From NCBI RefSeq assembly GCF_029168945.1, contig NC_083605.1, forward strand, positions 73,054,969-73,118,968: DNA of 64,000 bases, read 5' to 3'. This document shows positions 35,451 to 45,074 of the stretch, piece after piece; the stretch's first letter is position 1; every line of letters starts with the position of its first letter. Source of the DNA: Cannabis sativa (lineage: Eukaryota > Streptophyta > Magnoliopsida > Rosales > Cannabaceae). A program made the position numbers and the translations under genes. A model generated the notes under the pieces. It ran no database searches. It was not told the origin of the DNA and saw only the letters and a program-made list of their open reading frames with translations.

Positions 35451-35905
35451 GATAATAGGCGAAGCCAGAAATAAAATTTAAGTTGAGCAATTATGTATTT
35501 TTATTGTGAAATGATAAGAATATTTATGGTGCCTAGCAATTTAGTATCATAAGTTATTGGTACAATTCAATACGAATTTCACTTATTTTACTTTTAATAA
35601 TAATTATAAAATATTAATGACTATTTATAGAGCGTCACTCATGCATGGTAATACTAAAAATTATAGTATTTTATAGCAATACTTATTCTTATATTATGTG
35701 GATATCAACATCTAATAAAAATTACAAAATTCACTATAATAAAATAATAAATAATTATGTTAAAATATTTTTTAGAGTAATGACATTTCAAATTTATTGC
35801 TAGGTTCAAAACCCGACAATAATACAAAAGATAAAATGAAGATGTTGAGTCTTGAACTCGTGATTTCTTTAAAATTTACATATGAATTTACCACTACACT
35901 AAATA
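35451..35905. repeat. Degenerate CAG..GGCGAAGCC element with tRNA-like segment
   Basis: Starts TAGGCGAAGCCAGAAATAAA near 35453. Near its right end the minus strand has a box A-like TGTAGTGG and a box B-like GAGTTCAAGACTC, the same arrangement as in 52574-52874. The right terminus is missing and a hAT MITE follows. Confidence 0.45.
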
Positions 35906-35907
35906 AT

Positions 35908-36101
35908 CAGGCCCGGCCCTAGGCATAGGCGGGCTAGGCCTGTGCCTAGGGCCCACCTATCCTAGGGGCCCAAAAAAAATATTTACCTTTTAAAATTATA
36001 CCATCTTTTTTACTGATTTTGAAAAATAACATATTTTTTTCTAAATAAGGGCCCAAAATATTTTTTTTTCTATGGCCCACTAATAGTCGGGGCCGGCCCT
36101 G
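35908..36101. mobile_element. hAT-type MITE, CAGGSCCGGCCC, 194 bases
   Basis: Terminal inverted repeats CAGGCCCGGCCCTAGGC (left) and CAGGGCCGGCCCCGAC (right, inverted). Perfect 8-base target duplication TAAATAAT (35900-35907 and 36102-36109). Eight bases is the hAT signature. Confidence 0.85.
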
Positions 36102-36109
36102 TAAATAAT

Positions 36110-36398
36110 ACAATCTAATAATATTTGACCAGATTAATATTTATATAAGAGCAAAAAAAAAAATTATTTAGAACTAAGCCCTAAATAATTTTGAATCGAG
36201 TCAAATTTGACGTGGGATGATTGTCTCACTTAGTTTGCATGGGCTTTGCCCATGAACACTGTCCTAACCTATTTTAGTTTAAAGTTGACATGTTTATTAG
36301 TAATTTGTTAGTATATAGAACTTATAAATATATAAATTATCTAGAGATTATGAAATGAAAAATACAACTTTAGTTGATTTTGGGAAGTTAACATGCAA
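36110..36398. other. AT-rich spacer, no feature seen
   Basis: No gene, RNA or transposon end was recognised. Confidence 0.45.
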
Positions 36399-36406
36399 TT
36401 TAGCTT

Positions 36407-37097
36407 GGGAAATTTGAAAAAATATGCATGAAATACCTTAAAATTTTTTCTCTAATCTAATACATTTTAAAATTTAAAAAATATGACCACTTTACAATAA
36501 ACCCAAAAATACCCCTCTCATTTTCAAACCTCAACTCTCTCTCTTCCTCTATCTCTCTCGGTTGTTCTCTCACCATCTCACCCTCACCAACCCTCTTTTT
36601 TTTTTTTTTTCGTCGGATGTGATTTGGGCAAAATCTGGATTTGGGGTTTGATTTCGTCAGGCCCGATGTCGGTCCGATGGTAACACAAAGAATTGAGGAA
36701 GACAAAGGCCCGATAGTGGGCCCGATGGTGGGCCCGATGCATGTGTAAAAAAAATAGAATTTGATATGGCTCGATGGGTCCGATGGGCCCGATGGTTGGC
36801 CCGATGGTTGGCCCGATGGAGCCCGATTGCGTGTGTAAAAAAATAGAATTTAATATGGCCCGATGGGTCCGATGGACACGATGGGCCCGATGGTGGGCCC
36901 GATGGTTGGCCCGATAGTGGGCCCGATGGGGCCCGATGGTCTACAGTGTAGTGAAAGAGAGAAGAAAAGATAGAGGGTAATGTAAATGGGGGTATTTTAG
37001 GAATATTATAAAATGTGTCATATCCCACAAATATCAAATATTATGAGTTTAAAGGAAAAATTTCAAAAATATGTAAGCATAAAAAATCAAATTTCCC
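36407..37097. mobile_element. TIR element carrying a GC-rich minisatellite, 691 bases
   Basis: Left end GGGAAATTTGAAAAAATATG, right end the inverse of GGGAAATTTGATTTTTTATG. Perfect 8-base duplication TTTAGCTT (36399-36406 and 37098-37105). It contains a pyrimidine-rich segment (36530-36600), a GGATGTGATTTGGGCAAAA segment unlike the termini, and the minisatellite at 36658-36944. It may have captured host sequence; superfamily unresolved (hAT-like TSD). Confidence 0.72.
36658..36944. repeat. GGCCCGATGG minisatellite
   Basis: Some twenty ten-base words of the type GGCCCGATGG with variants GGTCCGATGG and GGCCCGATGGT. They are organised in higher-order units of about 90 bases, each introduced by GTGTGTAAAAAAATAGAATT (36742 and 36831 regions). 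Confidence 0.88.
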
Positions 37098-37363
37098 TTT
37101 AGCTTTCTAGGAGAATGGTTTTGTGTTGCAGTTTCCCTCCTATCTTAGTCAATCCAATATCCTAACTTAATTACACTTTTAAGCACATACTATATTTCAA
37201 CATATAAGTTAAAGAACCTTCAAATTAATTACGTCTTAGAATTTTCTCATCAACAAAGTATGTTCATCAATTTGTTGGATCAAATTGAATGATTTATTGT
37301 GTTAATTAGCAATATAAGTTAGTAATATGATCCATAATTAGCAATAACCAAAAAAGAAAAAAG

Positions 37364-37370
37364 AAAAAAA
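37364..37370 (-). terminator. Pol III terminator of tRNA-Met
   Basis: Seven consecutive T on the minus strand, seven bases after the tRNA gene. Confidence 0.75.
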
Positions 37371-37377
37371 GAATTTA

Positions 37378-37462
37378 TGGGGTGAGAGAGGCTCGAACTC
37401 TCGACCTCAGGATAACTCAGTAGCTATGAGACCTACGCGCTAGCCAACTGCGCCACCACCCC
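37378..37462 (-). tRNA. trnM-CAT: tRNA-Met(CAT), elongator, with intron
   Basis: The minus strand folds into a complete cloverleaf: acceptor stem GGGGTGG/TCACCCC (one G-U pair), D arm GCGC..GCGC, anticodon CAT (37426-37428), T arm GAGAG-TTCGAGC-CTCTC, discriminator A at 37378. An 11-base intron GCTACTGAGTT (37414-37424) sits after position 37. Introns at this place are usual in plant elongator tRNA-Met genes. Box A and box B are intact, and a run of seven T (37364-37370) follows as Pol III terminator. Confidence 0.96.
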
Positions 37463-37499
37463 AATTGTGTTCACATTCTTAACATATTTATATCTAAAC

Positions 37500-37611
37500 A
37501 TTTTATATTAAGAGTAATAAAAGCACGTGTAGGGAAGAGAACGAAAGCCCTTACAAAAGTGCGAGACTCCTGGCCTCGTGTCTCGTCTACATACAAACCA
37601 TCACCACCACC

Positions 37612-37654
<43 letters not shown>

Positions 37655-37742
37655 AAATTCTTCCATCACACCAAACCAACAACAAGGGGACTTCTTTCTT
37701 TGGCTTTTGCCCATTATCAACCTTTCTCTCACTTCTTTCAAG
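37500..37742 (+). promoter_or_regulatory. Promoter and first non-coding exon of the 39161 gene
   Basis: TTTTATATTAA (37501-37511) could be a TATA box, with a CACGTG G-box at 37524-37529. A (CT)n leader tract follows at 37613-37652. The exon would end at the donor TTCAAG|GTATAT (37742). The tRNA-Met promoter faces the other way within the same ~100 bases. Confidence 0.5.
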
Positions 37743-38978
37743 GTATATTATTATTATTATTATTATTCCATTTTGGCATTGTATATGTTTGTGTATTTGC
37801 GTTTTGTTTTCAAACTTTGAATGCGTTATTTTTCGAAACAGAAAACAAAAATCTGGTCTTTTGGGTATCTTTGAAAGCATCTAAATTTCTCTTTTTTCAG
37901 CCAAAGTTGCATTTTTTTTATGGAAAGATTTCATCAGTTTATATATGTAAAGAAAAAAAATGCTTGTAATTATGTAGTCATTACAAATTTTTTACTTTTC
38001 TGCGCTTAATTCTAATTCTATTACGAAAATGGCAAAAAAAGAAAATTTTTCTTGGGTTAGTTATTAATCTGGAGAATTCTTGTTATTGTTTACATATTTT
38101 TGTAGACTTCCTATTTTGAGATTAGAAAAAGTAAATATGTCCAACATTACCTTTTTACCATTTGTTTCTGTCTAATGTAGAGTTTTAGATAAGATCATCT
38201 CATCTCATCATAGTCTTGATAATTAATTTATGTTTAATGTGCTTTGATAAACTTTGCGATAGTATATGGATTTGAATTGGGAAAATAGAACTATAGTTTT
38301 ATAAATTGAACCCTTTAATAATTCACCATTAATGAATTTAGGTCTGATCTTTTTGGTGGCAGATGGAACCATTTAATCCCATTTGATCTTGTTATACTTA
38401 TTTGAACTCAATAATAAATTTCTCTCTCAAATTTATGTTACAAGTATATCCCCTTAATGTAAATCCAATGAGGTTAATTTTTTATTTTGTCAAAAAGAAA
38501 AAAGAAAAAAATAAATCACATTTCCATGTTTGTAGCTCTGCAAATTTCCCTTATGGAAAAAATGTTTGTAGATTATACTGAAATAAACTTGTTTGGTTTT
38601 GAGAACTGATCATTTCATTGTAATAAACACTATAAAGGGATTAGCTAATACTTTTATAGTTCATTGTATTTCTATACTTATCCACATGTGTTTCAATACC
38701 TCTAAAGCTTATGTTCAACATGTTAAAATATTTCAGACAAGATTTTTTTGTGTTAAAATCATCTCAAAGGATGAAATTGATAATAAAAAGAAGTAAGGGA
38801 AAATGGGGTTGGACAATTCATTTATACTAAAAGTATATTATATATGGCCATTGGATTGTTATCTGGTGATGTTATTTAAAGAAAATTATAGCTTAGAGAG
38901 ATAAAAGAATTGGTTACAGAGTGTTATTGATGGTATTTTTTGTTTAGTAATTTTCTTCTTTTGATCTGTTTAATGCAG
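37743..38978 (+). other. First 5'-UTR intron of the 39161 gene (predicted)
   Basis: Donor AAG|GTATAT at 37743 and acceptor TTAATGCAG|G at 38978. The interval is T-rich, 1236 bases, without coding signal. Predicted from consensus only. Confidence 0.5.
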
Positions 38979-39056
38979 GTTTTGGTTTGCTAGAACAGTT
39001 TCGATCGTTCTCGAAGTGAGGAGTTATTATGAACTGAATGCTGAATGCATTAAATG

Positions 39057-39138
39057 GTAAGAAGCTGAAGCATGTTGTTTGAGTTCCTGAATGTGGAAGT
39101 TTCTTTTTCAGCTCACTTAATCGATTTTGTGGGCACAG
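39057..39138 (+). other. Second 5'-UTR intron of the 39161 gene (predicted)
   Basis: Donor AATG|GTAAGA at 39057 and acceptor GGCACAG|G at 39138 (82 bases). An alternative acceptor TTTTTCAG ends at 39111. Either choice leaves the main ATG unchanged. An upstream ATG at 39041 would open a short frame overlapping the main start. Confidence 0.45.
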
Positions 39139-39160
39139 GTTATAGCTTTTTATATCTTGA

Positions 39161-39700
39161 ATGGAAAACGGACAAGATTGTTTAAGCATGGAAGTAGTTA
39201 ATAATGAAAGAGGTGATTCCAAGAATCACAATGACATTGTAATGCGTCGAATGAAGAATAGAGAACGCCAGCGTAGATATAGAGCGAGGAAACGTCTTGA
39301 AGAAGATCTAAAGAAATCGAGCATGCCTAGCAGCATCATTGAACAGTCAATTATAGTGCACCAGCGTAGTACTTCACCAACATTGCCTGTAGTGGAACCC
39401 GAACCACAATCTAATGTCGTTGTTAGCAACTATAGCGCTCGCGTGCTTTGTAGAAGGAACTGGAAAAAAGATGCAAGGAGGGCTCATTCGTGTAAGGATT
39501 TACAAGTTTATCCTAATGATAATCTTGTCACTGCTCCTGTTTTGAGCAGCAACAGTCAGATATCAGAATTATCCTCACAAAGGGTATCGCGTCCTGATAT
39601 GTCACACGGCGTTGTTAGTCATGCAACAACGCCAACAATGCAGCGAACCGGCTCTGGTCGAAGAGACTGGAAAGCAGAAGCAAGAAGGAAGCAAAACTGA
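39161..39700 (+). CDS. Uncharacterised basic plant protein with two R-R-x-W-K-x-(D/E)-A-R repeats
   Basis: 179 codons, ATG to TGA. Residues 28-46 form a strongly basic segment (MRRMKNRERQRRYRARKR) that resembles a bZIP basic region or a nuclear localisation signal, but no leucine heptads follow. Two related short repeats occur, RRNWKKDARRAHSCK (about 98-112) and GRRDWKAEARRKQN at the very C-terminus. Between them lies a Ser/Pro-rich linker. I recognise the layout as a plant-restricted family without known function; a nuclear role is inferred from the basic segment. Codon use and the conserved blocks support a real, intact gene. A non-coding first exon and one or two 5'-UTR introns are likely. 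Confidence 0.85.
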   Translation: MENGQDCLSMEVVNNERGDSKNHNDIVMRRMKNRERQRRYRARKRLEEDLKKSSMPSSIIEQSIIVHQRSTSPTLPVVEPEPQSNVVVSNYSARVLCRRNWKKDARRAHSCKDLQVYPNDNLVTAPVLSSNSQISELSSQRVSRPDMSHGVVSHATTPTMQRTGSGRRDWKAEARRKQN

Positions 39701-39905
39701 AATAGGAAGGTGCCTCATAATCCTGGCTTTGCCCTTTTGATTGTATGGGAAGTAGATTAGGTATATGGTTTTCGGGAAACATTTCTTTCGGGTTTTTTTT
39801 CTGAAGACTTTGATCTTCTGCTGTTACAGATGTAGATGTAATGAAGGAATGAATTTGTGCAGAAAAAGAAGTATGCTGAGATTTTAGACATATATACATT
39901 AAATT
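39701..39905 (+). other. Probable 3' untranslated region of the 39161 gene
   Basis: T-rich sequence after the stop codon with AATGAA-type words near 39838. Poly(A) site not determinable here. Confidence 0.4.
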
Positions 39906-40846
39906 AAAATACAGTAAAAAACCAGTCTTTGGCTTGAGTGAATTTTCCTAGAAAAGTCAGGTCATAGTCTTTTCTTCTTCTTCTTCTTGTTTAATAATGT
40001 ATGGCAATGATGTAATACTAATATATGGTTTGGAAGGTTTTGATAACATAAATGCTCTAACTTTAGGTGTTATTCTAGTTAAATTTTCATAATACACATT
40101 CTTGTTCAACAAGGACAACAATGTCTGTATTTGTAATTAAAAACTTAGTCTTTTTTAACACCAACTCCTATTATAACAACTAACATTGGAGTTGGTGTAA
40201 TAAAAATTAACTCCTATGAAAATTTGGTCAAGCTAAGATTGATGGAATTGTAGCTGTTTTGAATAAATTTACTAACATAAAGTTACTGATGTGCAAACAT
40301 TATTAACAACCTCAAGATCAGTTCATGAAATCAATGTAGATGGGGGACCATAAACAAATAAAATGGTGCCCCAATGCTATTTATAAACTATTGACACTGA
40401 TTAGAGAACTAGTAAATAAGTCTCTTTTGGATTGGAACTTAAACAATTTGATTTCAACAACACATTTTTAAATGGAATGTTATTAGAATTAGTATTGTAT
40501 TGCATATGGGTCATAGAATCTGGCTTTTGTTTGGAAGCTCATTTAGGCATTAATATATGGCCTAAATAAGTTGAAACACAGTTTTCCTGTGGGGATTTAA
40601 TTTATAACACTCACTCCTCACTCTTCATTTTCTCTCAACTACAATTTTTTTAAGCAAAAAAAAAAAAAGTTTAATTAAGAATTTATTTACCTTAAAGTTG
40701 TATAAGTTAGAAAACGTTTTGAGGAAATTTGATTACTCAGAAATACTCTAGCTAGGACCACTTTAGTTTTTCACACTAGTAAGATTAGATAGTATAGTAA
40801 AATGCTTACGATAACTACAATGTTTTGAAAGTTTGGGACCAAAATG
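39906..40846. other. Intergenic stretch with one short hairpin
   Basis: An 11-base perfect inverted repeat ACACCAACTCC / GGAGTTGGTGT (40158-40168 and 40188-40198), perhaps a remnant of a CACTA-type subterminal repeat. Otherwise nothing is seen. Confidence 0.45.
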
Positions 40847-41240
40847 AAAATTTTGAAGTTTTAAGGGATATTTTGTGGCGAAAGTTCCTTAATATTTATA
40901 ATTTTTATACATATGACCCTAATTAAAAAGATAGCGGCAAAAATACTTTATCTTACAATTTTGTTGTAGTCGTAGCCTTCTTTTTTGGTCATTAAGTGCC
41001 AACTCAAAAACACGTGGCGACATATTATTAGACCACGTATTAAATAAGCTAAAGAAATATGCCACCACGTGTTTTTGAACTGACACTTAATGAGTTTAAT
41101 TGGCGCTTAATAACTAAAAAAGGTACGACTGTAACAAAATCGTAAGATAAAATACTTTTGTTACTACCCTTTTTAATTAGGATCATATGTATAATAATTA
41201 TAAATATTAAGAAAGTTTCGTTGCAAATATTTTAAATTTT
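40847..41240. repeat. Foldback element, about 394 bases
   Basis: The halves are inverted copies: left ...CTTAATATTTATAATTTTTATACATATGACC, right its inverse, with AAAATTT at both tips. The centre has CACGTGG / CCACGTG words on both arms (AAACACGTGG and CCACGTGTTT). A relative lies at 19190-19545. No certain target duplication. Confidence 0.72.
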
Positions 41241-41800
41241 AATAATAACAAATAGGGAGCAACTGTATATAATATGGCCTCACCTATATTTTTTTTTTCG
41301 TTATTATTTGTTTTTATTTTTATTTTGTTTTTTTGTTTTTTGTTTTGGAGAAAACTTACCAGAATTTTAAAAAATAAGTAACATTTTAGTCCAAATTGAT
41401 CTCTTTAATATATCTTATAACAAATTTTTGAAAGAAAATCTTATTAAAACTTATAATAATTTGTAAATCTAATACACTCATTATTTACTATGTATACAAC
41501 AACATAGTTGATGAAATGATGATTTTCTCAAAATTAAGATTTAAAATATATTTTAGTGGTGTAACATTACCTAAATTTTCAAAGTATAAATAATGATATG
41601 TTGCCATTAATGCTTGATTTCCTCACATTTTTACAACTTTTCCCACGTCTTTGTTCGAGTGCAAATTTTTCTCGCAAAGAATAACGACATGTTACTACTA
41701 CCTAATTAATTCCTTACTCTATCACCATAAATATTACTCTCCAGTAAAATATTTAATTAATTCAGCGTATCAATTATTGTGACATGCTAATGCTGTTTAT
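41241..41800. other. AT-rich stretch, no feature seen
   Basis: No gene, RNA or transposon end was recognised. Confidence 0.45.
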
Positions 41801-42080
41801 TGGAGAACATTGTCCCACATAGATTAAATGTAAAAGTATTGAGCCATATATAAAGAACATGAGCTACTCCACTCATTGCCAATTGGTTTTGAGATGGAAC
41901 CCCATGATTCTCAACATAGTATCAAGGCCATATACCTAGCGGGTTTTCGATCCACACCTATCCAGAATTTGAGTGTGGTGGTATGGATTTGGAATGTGCG
42001 AGTGTGTTCCTCACGTGGTGAAATACGAAGCAAATTCAGTCATTGGTGAGAGAAAGAGTAGATCGAGTCATTTGTAGCAC
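41801..42080 (+). repeat. Short LTR with tRNA-iMet-type primer site (TRIM/copia remnant)
   Basis: TTGGAGAACATTGTCCCACAT begins an LTR-like segment of about 120 bases that ends TTCTCAACA (41922). It is followed by TAGTATCAAGGCC, a variant of the TGGTATCAGAGC primer site. The internal part runs to about 42080, where LINE sequence begins. No coding part remains. Confidence 0.55.
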
Positions 42081-42084
42081 ATGA

Positions 42085-42945
42085 TGGATGGAGGCTTATC
42101 CAAAGGCAAGGGTGGAGGCCAAAACCATTAATCATTTTGATCATTCTCCCCTTATTTTGGATTTGATTGAGGATCGATCAAGAGCGAATTTATTTCCCCT
42201 TTCGATTCTTAGATGCTTGGAATCGGGACCCAGGGTGTCATAGAGTGATTGAGGAAGCTTGGAAGATTGTTGTCAGGGGCTCTGCTAGCTCTGGCCTTAT
42301 GTCCAAAATTGGTGCCACGACAAAGGCCTTGTAGAAGTGGAATAAGGAGGTTTTTGGCCACTGTTTTGAGAAACTTAAGATTTTGAATGGTTTCTTAGTG
42401 GAAGTGAAAAATTGTCCTTTTTTAGTACAAAACCGTGAGCTCGAGGCTTCTATTTAGCTGGAAATTCTTGAGATTTCTCAAAGGTAGGCTTCTATTATCT
42501 CGAGAATTCTGGTTGAAGCAAGGTGACCAAAACTCGAGATTCTTTCACTTATCTACTCTGATTCGCATGAACCATAATCATATCCAGGCAATTTTCGAGG
42601 ATGATCAACACTGGTTTTATAGTAGAGTAGGTATCGAGTTGTACATCTCTGATAATTTTAAAGAGATTTTTCAATCTTCTTTTCCACCAGAGTCTCATGA
42701 CCTTCCTAATTTAATTCCTTCTATTATCTCGAAGGAGATGAATTAAAGAATTATTTTTCTACCTTAGTAGAGGAAATTAAAGAAGTTGTATGGTCTTTTC
42801 CCCTCCCTTAAAGTGTCTAGCCCTGATGAAATACCAACTAAGTTCTATCGAGAGCATTGGGAGATCGTAAGAGGTGATATCATCAATTTCGTTCAAGAGT
42901 TTTTTCGATTGGGTTAGTTTGCAAAGAGTGTTAATAGATCTTTCA
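42085..42945 (+). pseudogene. LINE (L1-type) ORF2 fragment: endonuclease end to RT start
   Basis: Broken frames match the region between the endonuclease and reverse transcriptase of plant L1 LINEs: FRFLDAWNRDPGCHRVIEEAW, then KWNKEVFGHCFEKLK, then REFWLKQGDQNSRFFHLSTLIR (about 42490-42570), then SPDEIPTKFYREHWEIVRGDII (about 42820-42890). A stop codon, frameshifts and the missing RT core make it a relic. It ends before the RT catalytic motifs. Confidence 0.85.
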
Positions 42946-43049
42946 TTGTCCTCCAAAGAAGTAGAATTTCATTATTCAAATTGCTTTTTTATAAATTAAA
43001 TATAGATATATATAATATTATAAAAAAATTATTTTTTTAAAAAATAAAA

Positions 43050-43192
43050 ATTATTAGAGGCGACTAGTCAAAGTTTGATTTTTGACTCACTTTTTTAGGG
43101 GCGATTTGTTGCCTCTAATTGTTATTAGAGGAGAATTTGTGTAATTTTAGGAGCGACTTTTGTCGCTCCTAAATATCATATTTGTTGTAGTG
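43050..43192. repeat. CACTA-like element end
   Basis: Ends TTTGTTGTAGTG at 43192, the inverse of the CACTACAA start of CACTA elements. It is preceded by subterminal repeats of the type GGGGCGATTTGT and TAGGAGCGACTTTTGTCGCTCCTA, partly palindromic. The opposite end was not found. Confidence 0.5.
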
Positions 43193-44714
43193 ACACTGCC
43201 CGACAAAAGCCACGAATCTTATATTTATGTTGAAAAGTCAACATTTTTATATGTTAGGGATTCATCATCTAATAAGCAATGGAAAGAGCAATTAGATTGT
43301 AGATGCCCTAAAAGCATCTTTAATGGAAGCACTTCATCTAAGTGCGTAAGTGGCCCTACTTATACCATTGAGCTAATCTAATATTTTTAGAAATAATAAT
43401 AAAAAAAAACTATTGGCACCATAGCCAAGCAAATCAATAGCCATGTATGGTGCCTTATATAAGTCAACATATTAGATTACGCAACGTTGTCCTATAATTA
43501 GCTAGCAAGCCTGACTCTGAGCTAAGGTGGGCTAAGCTTATGTTTAGTATCCACCCAAATTCAGAGCCCAATAATTATATAAATTCTTTAAAATGTAAAC
43601 TGAAAAAAATTAATAATATAACTAAACAGGTCCACATCCCAATTGGCTCACTCCAAATCCTATTGCAATATCATTTAAAAAGCTTATATCCTACTTAATT
43701 TATTTAACAAGCTAAGGAAAATATATATAAATAGGGCCATTTTTTTTTTTTAATTTTATCAAAATGGTCTTGGACCTACTTTTTTTTAAGGGCCAACCCT
43801 CATAATTAACTTAATGCCAAAATTTGGCACCGGTGCCAATGGTAAGACCACTTTTAGCTTTGTTTTTTATTGTTACTATTGAAGATGCTCTTATAAAACA
43901 TCACAACTAAGAACATAATTTTGTTATAATTAGCCATGCATTTTGCATTGGTAATTTTCACGTCCCTTGTATAATATGCATGTGCCCTAGAAAAGGGGCC
44001 AATGATAAGAATGAATCACAATATAATTAAGAATTATTTAGGTAAGAACCAACATTACACAGGAATTTTACAAATATATAGCAAGGTTAGGTATGAGAGA
44101 AACATAGGCGTGTACATGCAAATAAGTGATACTTATAAATAATCAATGATTAATAACTGAAATTCATGATATATATAAGATCTCCAACCTATATATACAT
44201 CTTATTTGCTTATGTTTTTAAAAGAAAAACCTTTCTATGATATCAATAAATAAACAAATCAATATATATTGGAAAATAAACAAGAGATAATTTTTGGCTT
44301 TTTTTTATCCATTGGGACAATTTTATTTTTTTTTAAAAAAAAAATCATAACTAATTTTTTTATATGACTATATATATTATAATTATAACATATATTTCAC
44401 TTAATTTTAAAAAATAAAAAATAATTTATAGTATTGAAAAACAAGATTCAAATATTCAATTGCACGTGTATTTTTTTTTTAATATATGAGTGCAATTAAT
44501 TATTTTAAACTCTATTTTAAGTATTATAAATTATTTAGAATTCTTAAAAAAACAAGTAAGATATCTATTATAAATATAATGTAAAGTACGTCATATAAAA
44601 AAAAATAGATTATAATTTCTCAAAATACCAAAAGTAAAGATGTTTCTACTGATAGGGTAAAAATTACACCCTAATTGCCTACTAGATATATTGATTTATT
44701 TCATTCATGATTAG
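43193..44714. other. AT-rich intergenic stretch with decayed repeats
   Basis: GGGCCATTTTTTT..AAGGGCCAACCC (about 43730-43800) and GAAGATGCTCTTAT (about 43882) resemble MITE pieces. No gene is seen. Confidence 0.4.
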
Positions 44715-45074
44715 CTAGATAGTTCTCCCTTTCTTCTCAATTCTTCCACTCAAATCCTCAAAGCTCCAATCCCTTCTCATCCCACAACTCCTAACCAATC
44801 TTGGCTCCTTGTTTATTCCATCAAAGGAGCCACTTGAAAAGTGATGCCTCCTATGTTGCCCTAACAAAGATTTTACCTGCAGCTTCTTTCGGGACACAGT
44901 CGTCATCCTGCCACCCTTCATTATTTCCACGTCTTTATTATTATTATGTGTCACCAGATTTCCCGACCAGCTTCTCTCAACGTTTGTCTGCAAGAGGCCT
45001 TCGCCATAATGGTTCCTTTCCAGGTCCGAGTTTGTCCTCTGAAAGACCTGGCAACTGAGACAATTTAGGCTCAT
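44715..45074 (-). CDS. Small uncharacterised plant protein with EPRLVRS..RRDWSFEDL motif
   Basis: 119 codons, ATG to TAG. The N-terminus is MSLNCLSCQVFQRT, with a CxxC pair at residues 5 and 8. The middle is basic (KKLQVKSLLGQHRRHHFSSGSFD). The conserved block EPRLVRSCGMRRDWSFEDL spans residues 90-108. I recognise this combination as a plant-restricted family of about 100-130 residues with no assigned biochemical function. There is no signal peptide or membrane segment. The gene appears intact and lacks introns in its coding part. It stands alone, 300 bases or more from any transposon. An overlapping 85-codon frame on the plus strand is a shadow. Confidence 0.82.
   Translation of the reverse strand: MSLNCLSCQVFQRTNSDLERNHYGEGLLQTNVERSWSGNLVTHNNNKDVEIMKGGRMTTVSRKKLQVKSLLGQHRRHHFSSGSFDGINKEPRLVRSCGMRRDWSFEDLSGRIEKKGRTI

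Noticed and set aside
36657..37037. 126-codon Gly/Pro/Ser-rich open frame (minus)
   Set aside because: It is the translation of the GGCCCGATGG minisatellite; the repeats keep all frames open.
37559..37969. Open frames starting in the leader of the 39161 gene
   Set aside because: They read through the (CT)n tract and into a predicted intron; the Ser-Leu runs are low-complexity artefacts.
39161..39700. bZIP transcription factor
   Set aside because: The basic segment looks similar, but no leucine heptad repeat follows it and the rest does not fit the family.
44801..45058. Plus-strand 85-codon frame opposite the 119-residue gene
   Set aside because: Shadow of the minus-strand gene, whose conserved C-terminal block decides the strand.
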